Assembly: GCA_008011715.2 (NCBI GenBank)
Contig: CP136508.1
Location: forward strand, 3,968,001-4,032,000
Source of the DNA: [Empedobacter] haloabium
Lineage (GTDB): Bacteria; Pseudomonadota; Gammaproteobacteria; Burkholderiales; Burkholderiaceae_D
Length of the DNA: 64,000 nucleotides
Direction: 5' to 3'
Shown: piece by piece, positions 17,205 to 27,017 of the stretch
Numbering within the stretch: the first letter of the stretch is position 1
Layout of the letters: each line of letters starts with the position of its first letter
Translations under genes and position numbers: made by a program
Notes under the pieces: model-generated
The model's input: only the letters and a program-made list of their open reading frames with translations
What the model was told of the DNA's origin: nothing
Databases searched by the model: none

Positions 17205-17977
17205 ATGCGTTCCCAGCCGGCAGCCAGGCGCAGGATGTCGGTCAGCCGGTCGGCCGACTCCGCCACGGTTCTCCCGCCCAGGCTGCCATGTTGTCGATTG
17301 AAGAAGATCAGTTTCGTCCCCGCGGCGATGTCGGGATGGAACGACCGGTTGATGCTTTCAAAATCGCGCCGCAGGAAACTCAGCGCCGCGACCGGGTAAA
17401 AATGTTGCCGCCCCATGCGCACCGAGAAGATCTCGCCGCGCTCGCGGGCCTTGTCCAGGGCCTGCCGCGTGATCCCCCACGCGCTGGCCAATGTTTCGCC
17501 ATCGATCAGGCTGCCCTGCCGCACCAGCGATGCGATCAGTGCCTCACCCCGCTGCTGCGCCACCGCGCGCGACGACACGGCCGGCGGCAAGCGCACTTCC
17601 TCGTTGTCGCCGTCGTCGTCCAGCTCCGGCATCGGCGCACGGCGGGCGGCCGGCGCGTCCACGCGGGCATCGTCCAGGCCGAACGGCTCCGAAGCCAGGT
17701 CGTCGTCATCGTCGGCGTCGAGTACCAGCGCAGGCATCGGCGTGACCAAGGTCACGCGCTTGTCGCGGGCCAACGGCGACACCCGGGCCGTGATGCCCAG
17801 CGAGCGCAACGCGGCATACAGCTGCTCCAGTACGTGCGCCTCGGGGGCCGCATCTTCCACTTCGATCAGGTAGGCTTGCGATGTTTCCGCGCCGAATTCG
17901 TCCTTCGCCCCTCCATGCGGTTCCGGCAGTTCGGCGATGCCGGCAGCGAAAGCTTTCAGGTCAGTTGTTGAACTCAT
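17201..17977 (-). CDS. Putative antitoxin partner of the RES toxin
   Basis: A 258-residue protein. The N-terminal half has an acidic linker (DADDDDDLASEPF, ELDDDGDNEEV). Residues of about 155-200 look like a helix-turn-helix (LIDGETLASAWGITRQALDKARERGEIFSV). The C-terminal part (FFNRQHGSLGGRTVAESADRLTDILRLAAGWE) resembles the MbcA/ParS/Xre toxin-binding module, whose partners are RES toxins. At 258 residues it is much longer than the usual 130-160, so the family call rests on the C-terminus and gene context. GAGG lies seven bases before the ATG. A promoter with tandem repeats and a LexA-like box lie upstream. Confidence 0.75.
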   Translation of the reverse strand: MSSTTDLKAFAAGIAELPEPHGGAKDEFGAETSQAYLIEVEDAAPEAHVLEQLYAALRSLGITARVSPLARDKRVTLVTPMPALVLDADDDDDLASEPFGLDDARVDAPAARRAPMPELDDDGDNEEVRLPPAVSSRAVAQQRGEALIASLVRQGSLIDGETLASAWGITRQALDKARERGEIFSVRMGRQHFYPVAALSFLRRDFESINRSFHPDIAAGTKLIFFNRQHGSLGGRTVAESADRLTDILRLAAGWERI

Positions 17978-18009
17978 TTCAATACCTCGGATTCATGGCT
18001 ACGAGGCCC

Positions 18010-18038
18010 ATTCTACGCGGGAACGACGCGCAAAGCAA
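18010..18038 (-). promoter_or_regulatory. Predicted sigma-70 promoter of the RES toxin-antitoxin operon
   Basis: On the minus strand, TTGCTT (18038-18033) and TAGAAT (18015-18010) are separated by exactly 17 bp. They lie about 33 bp before the antitoxin start. The -35 hexamer overlaps the first unit of a 9-bp tandem repeat, an arrangement expected for autorepression. Confidence 0.6.
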
Positions 18039-18070
18039 CTTCAGCAACTTACGCAACCAGCGCAACTTGG
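18035..18070. repeat. Four 9-bp direct repeats (GCAACTT core) at the TA promoter
   Basis: GCAACTT-type units begin at 18035, 18044, 18053 and 18062, an exact 9-bp period; the third is GCAACCA. The array overlaps the predicted -35 of the RES/antitoxin operon. Iteron-like spacing suggests cooperative operator binding by the helix-turn-helix antitoxin. A GTTGC in inverted orientation follows near 18076. Confidence 0.75.
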
Positions 18071-18097
18071 CGGACGTTGCGCGGCGATGGCATCCAG

Positions 18098-18117
18098 TAC
18101 TGTGTATTTATACAGTA
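18098..18117. promoter_or_regulatory. LexA-like (SOS) box
   Basis: The 20-mer TACTGTGTATTTATACAGTA matches the CTGT-N8-ACAG LexA operator with the extended TA flanks and an AT-rich centre. It lies 120 bp upstream of the antitoxin start and about 110 bp downstream of the clpB stop. No other gene starts nearby, so the toxin-antitoxin operon is the only candidate target, though the box is some distance from the predicted promoter. Confidence 0.6.
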
Positions 18118-18173
18118 TTTCGCTCGAGGCCGCCATCGATTTCGCGCGCATCTTGCGCCAGCTCCAAAGAACG

Positions 18174-18202
18174 AAAAAAAGGCCCGCACGGTCGTGCGAG
18201 CC
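18174..18202 (-). terminator. Intrinsic terminator of clpB
   Basis: On the minus strand, GGCTCGCACG pairs with CGTGCGGGCC (one wobble), followed by seven T residues. It begins 26 bp after the clpB stop codon. Confidence 0.85.
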
Positions 18203-18227
18203 TTCTTCAATGCAGCAACGTCGCGGC

Positions 18228-20837
<2,610 letters not shown>

Positions 20838-20892
20838 TTTGCGCACACTCCAAAGTTTTATCTGCAAATAAAGTAAGGATGTGCCGACCCTT

Positions 20893-20899
20893 TTTCAAG
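20893..20899 (-). promoter_or_regulatory. CTTGAAA element, possible sigma-32 -35 box of clpB
   Basis: On the minus strand CTTGAAA is identical to the sigma-32 -35 consensus and lies about 55 bp before the clpB start. I find no good CCCCATnT -10 at the right spacing; TTGAAA with TACTTT at 17 bp would also fit a weak sigma-70 promoter. Heat-shock control of clpB is expected from family knowledge, not shown here. Confidence 0.35.
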
Positions 20900-20938
20900 G
20901 AGGGTTTTTTAGCCAGAGTAACTATATGCGGGTAACTA

Positions 20939-23056
20939 CTACGCATGACCGACGCCGGCGGCGCTGTAGGCGTGTTCGAACTCGGCCATCGGTACCGGCC
21001 GGCCCAGCAGGAAGCCCTGCAGCGACGAGCAGCCGCCATGCGTCAGGAAGCTGCGCTGCGCTTCCAGTTCGACGCCCTCGGCGACGATCTCCAGCTCGAA
21101 TTTGCGCGCCAGGGCGATGATGGCCTCGACGATGGACGCGGAGCCGGGGTCGATGCCGAGATTGCGCACGAACGAACGGTCGATCTTCAGCGCGGACAGC
21201 GGGAAGCGCTGCAGGTAGGCCAGCGACGAGTAGCCGGTACCGAAGTCGTCCAGTGCGAAGCAGATGCCGCGCGCGCGCAGCTCGAACATGCGCCGGGTGA
21301 TTTCCTGCATGTCCTCGGCAAACACGCTTTCCGTCAGCTCCAGGTACAGCCGCCCGGGCGGCGCGCCGGTGACATCCAGTATCCGTGCCACCCGCTCCGG
21401 GAACTCGGGATCGCGCATCTGGTGCACGCTGACGTTGACGGCCAGCTTCAGGTGGCCCAGCATCGCGTCGCCATCCCAGCGCGCGAGCGCGCGGCAGCTT
21501 TCCTTCAGCACGTGCTCGCCCAGCGGCAGGATCAGGCCGGACTCCTCGGCAAAGCCGATGAAGTGGTCGGGCCCCAGCAGTTCGGCGCCGCGCTGCCAGC
21601 GCACCAGGACCTCGCCGCCCGTCAGGTTGCCGTGGCAGTCGAACTGCGGCTGGCAGAACAGCCGGAACTGCCCCAGCGACAGGCCGTCGCGCATCGCCGC
21701 CTCGAACGCGGCGCGGCGGTCCGCCGCGTCCTGCATGCTGGGATCGAAGAAGCGCGCCACGCCGCGTCCGTCCGCCTTGGCGCGGTACATCGCCAGGTCG
21801 GCCTGCTTGAGCAGCGTTTCGATATTGGTGCCATGGCCGCCGAACAGCGCGATGCCGATGCTGGCGGTGCTGCGGAACAACACGGTGCCCAGCTGGTAGG
21901 ACTGGCCCAGCGCCGCCAGGATCTTGCTCACGACCCGGTCCGCCTCGGCCGCGGCGCCGGCGGGTGTCCCGCCCAGCCCTTCCAGCACGACGACGAACTC
22001 GTCGCCGCCCAGCCGGGCCAGCTCGTCGCTGTGGCGCACGGTGGCGCGCAGCCGCTGGGCGGCCTGGCGCAGCAGCAGGTCGCCCATGTCGTGCCCCATC
22101 GTATCGTTGAGCAGCTTGAAGTTGTCCAGGTCCAGGTACAGCAGTGCGCTGTACTGGCCCGAGCGCTCGCCGCGGGCCAGCACGTGCTCCAGTTCCTCGA
22201 GCAGGAAGCGGCGGTTGGGCAGGCCCGTCAGGTGGTCGAAATAGGCCAGTTCATAGATACGCCGTTCGGTGCGCTTGCGCTCGGTCAGGTCGGTATTCAC
22301 GCCGGACATGCGCACAGGGCGGCCGCTACTGTCGCGCAGCACATAACCACGCGACAGCACGGGCACATAGTGGCCGTCGCGGTGGCGCAGGCGGAATTCC
22401 AGGCTGTAGCCGTCGCGGCCGCTGGGCAGCAGTTCGGCCAGATAGGCCGTGATCATCGGGTCGTCGTCCGGGTGCAGCATGCGGCGCCAGGCACCGGGGT
22501 CGGCAGACTCCTCGCCAGCGCGATAGCCCAGCATGTTCCACCAGCGCTCGGAGTAATAGACCTCGCCGCTGACCAGGTCCCAGTCCCATGGCGCGTCGGT
22601 CGAGCCCTTCAGCACCAGCCGCAGGCGCTTCTCGGATTTCTCCAGCGACTCCTGCGTGCGTTTCAGCGCCGTGCAATCGGTGAAGCAGACGACGACCTGG
22701 CGCGGCAGGCCCGCTTCGTCGTACTCGGGATAGGCATTGCACAGCAGCCAGGTGACGCCGTCGGGACCGGCCACGCCGGCCACCAGGCCAGCCAGCTTCT
22801 CGCCCGTGCGCAGCACGCGATTGGCGGGAAATTCGTCGGCCGGCATGACCGAACCGTCCTCGCGCAGCAGTTGCCAGGCCGCGCTGCTGGCCTCGAGCCC
22901 GAGCAGTTGCGCCTCGCTGCGCCCCAGCAGTTCCTGGGCCAGCCGGTTGGCAGACAGGATACGGCCGTCGGCACCGTGCACGACGACCCCGGCCGGCAGG
23001 TGCTCGTGCAGCGCGTCGAGGCGACTCAAGACTTCCGCTGAAGTGGTCGGCGACAT
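20939..23056 (-). CDS. PAS-PAS-GGDEF-EAL cyclic-di-GMP protein
   Basis: A 705-residue cytoplasmic protein with two PAS domains (about residues 10-130 and 140-265), a GGDEF domain and an EAL domain. The cyclase part has an intact GGDEF (LARLGGDEFVVV) preceded by the inhibitory-site RHSD. The phosphodiesterase part has EVL in place of EAL (GGEVLVRWQ) but retains ELTESVF, ALDDFGTGYSSL and KIDRSF, so activity is plausible. No membrane segment is seen. The ATG at 23056 is preferred; an ATG at 23098 with a closely spaced GAGG would add 14 residues. No partner gene is apparent. Confidence 0.92.
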   Translation of the reverse strand: MSPTTSAEVLSRLDALHEHLPAGVVVHGADGRILSANRLAQELLGRSEAQLLGLEASSAAWQLLREDGSVMPADEFPANRVLRTGEKLAGLVAGVAGPDGVTWLLCNAYPEYDEAGLPRQVVVCFTDCTALKRTQESLEKSEKRLRLVLKGSTDAPWDWDLVSGEVYYSERWWNMLGYRAGEESADPGAWRRMLHPDDDPMITAYLAELLPSGRDGYSLEFRLRHRDGHYVPVLSRGYVLRDSSGRPVRMSGVNTDLTERKRTERRIYELAYFDHLTGLPNRRFLLEELEHVLARGERSGQYSALLYLDLDNFKLLNDTMGHDMGDLLLRQAAQRLRATVRHSDELARLGGDEFVVVLEGLGGTPAGAAAEADRVVSKILAALGQSYQLGTVLFRSTASIGIALFGGHGTNIETLLKQADLAMYRAKADGRGVARFFDPSMQDAADRRAAFEAAMRDGLSLGQFRLFCQPQFDCHGNLTGGEVLVRWQRGAELLGPDHFIGFAEESGLILPLGEHVLKESCRALARWDGDAMLGHLKLAVNVSVHQMRDPEFPERVARILDVTGAPPGRLYLELTESVFAEDMQEITRRMFELRARGICFALDDFGTGYSSLAYLQRFPLSALKIDRSFVRNLGIDPGSASIVEAIIALARKFELEIVAEGVELEAQRSFLTHGGCSSLQGFLLGRPVPMAEFEHAYSAAGVGHA

Positions 23057-23168
23057 GGGAATCCCGGTAGGCTGGAACGTATCGGCTGATACTAGCATCG
23101 ACCTCGCGCACGCCGCGCACCGACGGCGGTCGCCCAGGACATGCCTTTCGCCAACGCGGAACAACGCC

Positions 23169-23188
23169 GGGGACAGGCACCTGTCCCC
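23169..23188. repeat. Palindrome GGGGACAGGCACCTGTCCCC
   Basis: Nine-base arms around CA, in the gap between moaE and the PAS-GGDEF-EAL gene. The arm sequence resembles the GGGGACAGAC arm of the larger dispersed repeats. It could terminate transcription ahead of moaE or be a short member of that family. Confidence 0.6.
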
Positions 23189-23198
23189 TCGGCTTAAC

Positions 23199-23663
23199 TC
23201 AGCCGGCAACGCGCCACTTGTCCAGCGCCACGTCGTCGCTGACCCGCGCATCCACCCAGCGCGCGCCCTCGGGCGTCTGTTCCTTCTTCCAGAACGGCGC
23301 CTCCGTCTTCAGGTAGTCGATGATGAACTCGCAGGCCGCGAAGGCCTCGCCCCGGTGCGCCGACGTGACGGCGACCAGCACGATCTGGTCCTGCGGCAAC
23401 AAGGGGCCGACGCGGTGGATGACCAGCGCATCGAAGATGGGCCAGCGCGCCTGCGCCTGGTCGATGATGGCCTCGATCGACGCTTCCGTCATGCCGGGGT
23501 AATGCTCCAGTTCCATCGCCGCCACCTGGGCGCCCTCGTTCAGGTCGCGCACGGTGCCAAGGAACGTGACGACACCGCCGACCTTGGCATTGGTGGCGCG
23601 CAGTGCCGCCACCTCGCGCGCCAGATCGAAATCCTCGGCCTGGATGCGGACCCGGGCCGTCAC
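23199..23663 (-). CDS. moaE: Molybdopterin synthase catalytic subunit MoaE
   Basis: Large subunit of molybdopterin synthase, which inserts dithiolene sulphur from MoaD thiocarboxylate into cyclic pyranopterin monophosphate. The 154-residue product has VVTFLGTVRD, AVTSAHRGEAF and YLKTEAPFWKKE, with the catalytic Lys119 and Lys126 at the same numbers as in E. coli. The start is a GTG at 23663 overlapping the stop of the DUF349 gene as GTGA. No moaD is next to it, so the small subunit must lie elsewhere. In other Burkholderiales moaE lies close to clpB, as here. Confidence 0.95.
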   Translation of the reverse strand: MTARVRIQAEDFDLAREVAALRATNAKVGGVVTFLGTVRDLNEGAQVAAMELEHYPGMTEASIEAIIDQAQARWPIFDALVIHRVGPLLPQDQIVLVAVTSAHRGEAFAACEFIIDYLKTEAPFWKKEQTPEGARWVDARVSDDVALDKWRVAG

Positions 23664-26161
23664 GCGCCGGCTCCGACGCGGCGGAACAGCGTCTCGATGC
23701 GGCTGGCGGTGCGGTCGTCCACCAGCGCCGGCAACGCGCACAGCTCCAGGAAGCGGGCCGCATGGCTGGCCGGCTTGTGCCCCGACTTGAGCGAATCCTG
23801 CAGCACCTCGACCTGCATCTTCAGGCGCTCGCGCGCGAACTCGGCGCCGCTGTCGACGCCGGCCACGATTTCCTGCCGCAGCACCTCGGACAGCACGCGC
23901 GCGCGGTTCCCTTCCAGCGTGGCGGCATAGGCGGCGCGCGCGCCTGCGTCGGCGGCCGCCTTCAGCGCCGCGTCGAAGCGGCCGCGCAGCGTGCGCTCAT
24001 ACTCGGCCGGCAGCGCCGGGAGCTCCTGCCAGCGCGCCGTCCAGGCTTGCGCGTCGATCTCGTCAGGCCCTGCCAGCGCCGCCTCCAGCCCCTGCACGAG
24101 GCGCAGCTTGTCGCGCATCGCGCTGGCCTGGGCCGCGCCGGCGCGCTTGCGGATCGCATCGGCCTGGCCCTGCAACCGGGCCACGGCGGCGCGGTAGCGC
24201 TGCTCGATGCGCTGCTCGGCCGCGCGCGGCACGGCGCCCGTCGCGTGCCAGGCCGTGGCCGCGTCCTTCAGCGCCTTGGCGATGGCTGCCGCCTGCTGCT
24301 TGTCGTCGCCCTCGAACGTGGCGCCTTCCAGCTGGGCGCAGATCGCTTCGCGCGCATGCAGGTGGGCCTTGCGTTCGTGGTCGGCCGCGTGGGCCGATTC
24401 CTTGCGCTTGGCAAAAATGGTGTCGCAGGCGGCGCGGAACTTCTGCCACAGGGCCTGCTCCTGCTTGCGCTCCAGCGGCAGCGCCTTGGCATGACCCTGC
24501 CAGCTTTCCTGCAGCCCGCGCAGCGTGTCCACCGTGTGGCGGTCGGCCGGGTTGAGCTTGTAGACTTCCTCGATCAGCTGCTCGCGCCGCGCCACCTCGA
24601 TGCGGCGCTGCTCTTCCAGCGGCGCCATCAGCGTTTCCATCGCCCGGCCGAACGCGCCATCCAGCTTTTTCTTGTCCTTGCGGTCGATCGTGCCCAGCCG
24701 GCTCCAGGCCTGGCGCAGCCGCTGCGAGGCGGAGGCCAGCGCGCGCCAGTCGCCGCGCGCCGCCGGGGTATCGGCGATCAGCGCGTGCACCTCGTCGATC
24801 ATCGCCTGCGCCTTGGCCGCGTTGCCATGGCGCTCGTCGGCCAGCTGCTTGAAGTGGGCGGCGGCCGGCGCATAGGCCGTGGTGCAGGCGGCGTCGAATT
24901 TCTCCCACAGGCTCTTCGGCGCGGGGCCGGACACGCTGTCCAGCGCCTTCCACCGTTCGCGCATCGCGGAAACCTTCTTCGCCAGTTCGCTCATCGACAG
25001 CTGCTGGGCCGGCAGTTCCTCGACCGCATGCACCAGCTCCTCGCGCGATACGTTGCCACCCCAGCGCGCCCAGGCGGACAGGCGCTTGAACTCGGCACGC
25101 ACATGGGCCAGCCGCTCCGACTGCTGCGGCGTCAGCCGGCCAGTCTTGCTTTCCTTCAGCGTCTTGTCGTGCTCGGCCGCCGTATGCAGCTGCCCCTGCT
25201 CGAGCGCCGCTTCCATCGCGTCCACCAGTGCCATGAAGCGCTGGTTGGCTTCCTTGTCGGCCGGCGTGGCCTTGTGCTTCTCCTTCGGCGGCCGCGGCGG
25301 TACGGCAGCGGCCGGCGCGCCTTCGGCAGCGGCGGCCGCGGCCGGCTGCTGCGCAGGCACATCCGCCTCCGCCTCCGGCTGGGCCGGGGCCTGGACCGGT
25401 TGCGGCGCGGGCGGTGCCGTCGGCTGGGCCTGGGCGGCCAGCGCAGCGCGGGCCTGCGCCAGCGCCTGTTCGAAATCGTTCAGCAGGTGGCGCGGCAGCG
25501 TCGCGTGTTCGGGCGCGGCCAGGTGTGCGGCATGCTGCGCCGCCAGCTGCTCCAGCTCGGCCTGGGCGGCCGTCATCGATGCGCCGCCCGCCGCGAGCCG
25601 GCGCACGGCCGGCAGCGCATCGATGACGGCGCGCTGCAGGCTGACCTGCGCTTCCAGCCGCGCACCCAGCGCCGCGCGCAGGCCGTCGAACTGTTGCGCC
25701 AGCTCGGGCGGCGCGGCGATGACCTGCCACAGCCGGTCGAGGTCGGCCACCTGGTTCGGCGTCAGCTTTTCGTCCTGCAACAAGCGCTGGGCCGTGGCAA
25801 TGCTGAGCTCGGCCTGGCGCTGCTCGGCCTGCTGGTGCCGGATCGCATCGAGCCGGCCCTGCACGAGCTTGGCGACGCGGCGATCCGTGTTGCGCACGGC
25901 CTGCTGCACCCGCTCCAGCATCGGCTGCGACACCACGTGTTCGGCCGCCGCCAGCCGTACGTCGGCGAATTCGCTCTGCAGGATCAGTTCGACCGCGGCC
26001 GCTTCGTTGCCGGCCAGGCCGCGTGCGGCCTCGGCCTGCGCGGCGCGGCGCGCGGCGGCGTCGGCCTGGCCTTCAGGCCGCGCACCTTCGCTACCTTCCG
26101 GCGCGCCCGCCTGGGATTCGGGGCCCTTGTCGCCCGGCCGTCGGAACAGGAATTCAAACAT
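23660..26161 (-). CDS. DUF349 domain protein, long coiled-coil type
   Basis: An 833-residue, strongly helical, Ala/Gln/Glu-rich protein with repeated DUF349 units of the pattern W-x-x-L, F-x-x-A-C-D (for example LWEKFDAACTTAYAPAAAHF and LWQKFRAACDTIFAKRKES). The N-terminus MFEFLFRRPGDKG is followed by HEAT-like helices and a Pro/Ala-rich linker near residues 270-310. A role in nucleic-acid or ribosome binding has been suggested for DUF349 proteins, but none can be assigned. Translation is coupled to moaE through a 4-nt overlap. No membrane segments are seen. Confidence 0.85.
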   Translation of the reverse strand: MFEFLFRRPGDKGPESQAGAPEGSEGARPEGQADAAARRAAQAEAARGLAGNEAAAVELILQSEFADVRLAAAEHVVSQPMLERVQQAVRNTDRRVAKLVQGRLDAIRHQQAEQRQAELSIATAQRLLQDEKLTPNQVADLDRLWQVIAAPPELAQQFDGLRAALGARLEAQVSLQRAVIDALPAVRRLAAGGASMTAAQAELEQLAAQHAAHLAAPEHATLPRHLLNDFEQALAQARAALAAQAQPTAPPAPQPVQAPAQPEAEADVPAQQPAAAAAAEGAPAAAVPPRPPKEKHKATPADKEANQRFMALVDAMEAALEQGQLHTAAEHDKTLKESKTGRLTPQQSERLAHVRAEFKRLSAWARWGGNVSREELVHAVEELPAQQLSMSELAKKVSAMRERWKALDSVSGPAPKSLWEKFDAACTTAYAPAAAHFKQLADERHGNAAKAQAMIDEVHALIADTPAARGDWRALASASQRLRQAWSRLGTIDRKDKKKLDGAFGRAMETLMAPLEEQRRIEVARREQLIEEVYKLNPADRHTVDTLRGLQESWQGHAKALPLERKQEQALWQKFRAACDTIFAKRKESAHAADHERKAHLHAREAICAQLEGATFEGDDKQQAAAIAKALKDAATAWHATGAVPRAAEQRIEQRYRAAVARLQGQADAIRKRAGAAQASAMRDKLRLVQGLEAALAGPDEIDAQAWTARWQELPALPAEYERTLRGRFDAALKAAADAGARAAYAATLEGNRARVLSEVLRQEIVAGVDSGAEFARERLKMQVEVLQDSLKSGHKPASHAARFLELCALPALVDDRTASRIETLFRRVGAGA

Positions 26162-26256
26162 GATGTGCTATCGATGGATCAAAACCACCATCATAGCGCA
26201 GCGCCGCTTTTCGCGGCGGCGAAGCGCACCCTGCCCCCACACTGCGCGGGCAATGC

Positions 26257-26934
26257 CTACTTGCCGGCGGCGGCGCGCTGCACGGTACCGCGCATGGGCT
26301 TGCGGCGCAGCACCGGATCGTCCGGGATCAGGATGTCGAGTTCCGTGACAGCGCCTGCCGGCGGCGCCAGTCGCGGCAGCAGCGTGATCGGCTCGCTCTC
26401 GCCGGGCGTGCCGTCCACGCCGCTGCGGCGCGCTTCGGCCACCTGGGCGTCGTGCGCCAGCAGCTTGTTGGCCAGCGCGAACCAGGCATCACCGCAGATG
26501 GCGCTGCGGGCGATGGCGAACAGCTCCTTCTCCTCCTTCTCGAGGCGCTGCAGCAGTGCGCCGCAGAAGCCTTCGATGGCTTCGCGCACGGTCTGCACCT
26601 CGCTGTCGTCGCGCAGGCCCTGTTCCAGGTTCTGCTTGAGACGGCGCACCACGGCCAGCGCCGACGCGTTCAGCCGGCTCAACTCGTCGAGCAGCTGGTC
26701 GGCCCGCTCGGTGGCCTGGCGCAGCGCCGGGATCAGGTACAGCTCGACCTTGCGCCAGTGGCAGGCCTGGTACAGGCGTTCGAGCGTTTCGCATGCGTAT
26801 TCAAGTTGCGACAGCGTGAGGCTCTGCTGACGGGTCAGCGTCGATTGCACATACTTCTGGAATGAAAGCAGACTCAGACGGATGTGCGCCTGTTCGACGG
26901 ACAACGCAACCAGGGTGTATGTGGCCGTTAACAT
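26257..26934 (-). CDS. Helical protein of unknown function (225 aa)
   Basis: Not assigned to a named family. The product is almost entirely alpha-helical: MLTATYTLVALSVEQAHIRLSLLSFQKYVQ, LERLYQACHWRKVELYLIPAL, then FCGALLQRLEKEEKELFAIARSAI, ending in a Pro-rich tail. Spacing of helices, His23 and the KEEKELF segment recall hemerythrin-like four-helix bundles, but the full set of iron-ligand histidines is not present. The ATG at 26934 has GGGAG five bases upstream. It lies between the Pat-like gene and the DUF349 gene on the same strand. Confidence 0.7.
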   Translation of the reverse strand: MLTATYTLVALSVEQAHIRLSLLSFQKYVQSTLTRQQSLTLSQLEYACETLERLYQACHWRKVELYLIPALRQATERADQLLDELSRLNASALAVVRRLKQNLEQGLRDDSEVQTVREAIEGFCGALLQRLEKEEKELFAIARSAICGDAWFALANKLLAHDAQVAEARRSGVDGTPGESEPITLLPRLAPPAGAVTELDILIPDDPVLRRKPMRGTVQRAAAGK

Positions 26935-27017
26935 TATGACTCCCAGGGCTGGACGGAAGTTCAAGTGTAAAGTGCGCCGACAGGCGGACTTTGAGCCAGC
27001 GCAAACCCGGCGACAGG

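Noticed and set aside
23603..26830. 1075-codon open frame on the plus strand
   Set aside because: It is antisense to moaE, the DUF349 gene and the helical protein gene, all of which have ribosome binding sites and family or structural features.
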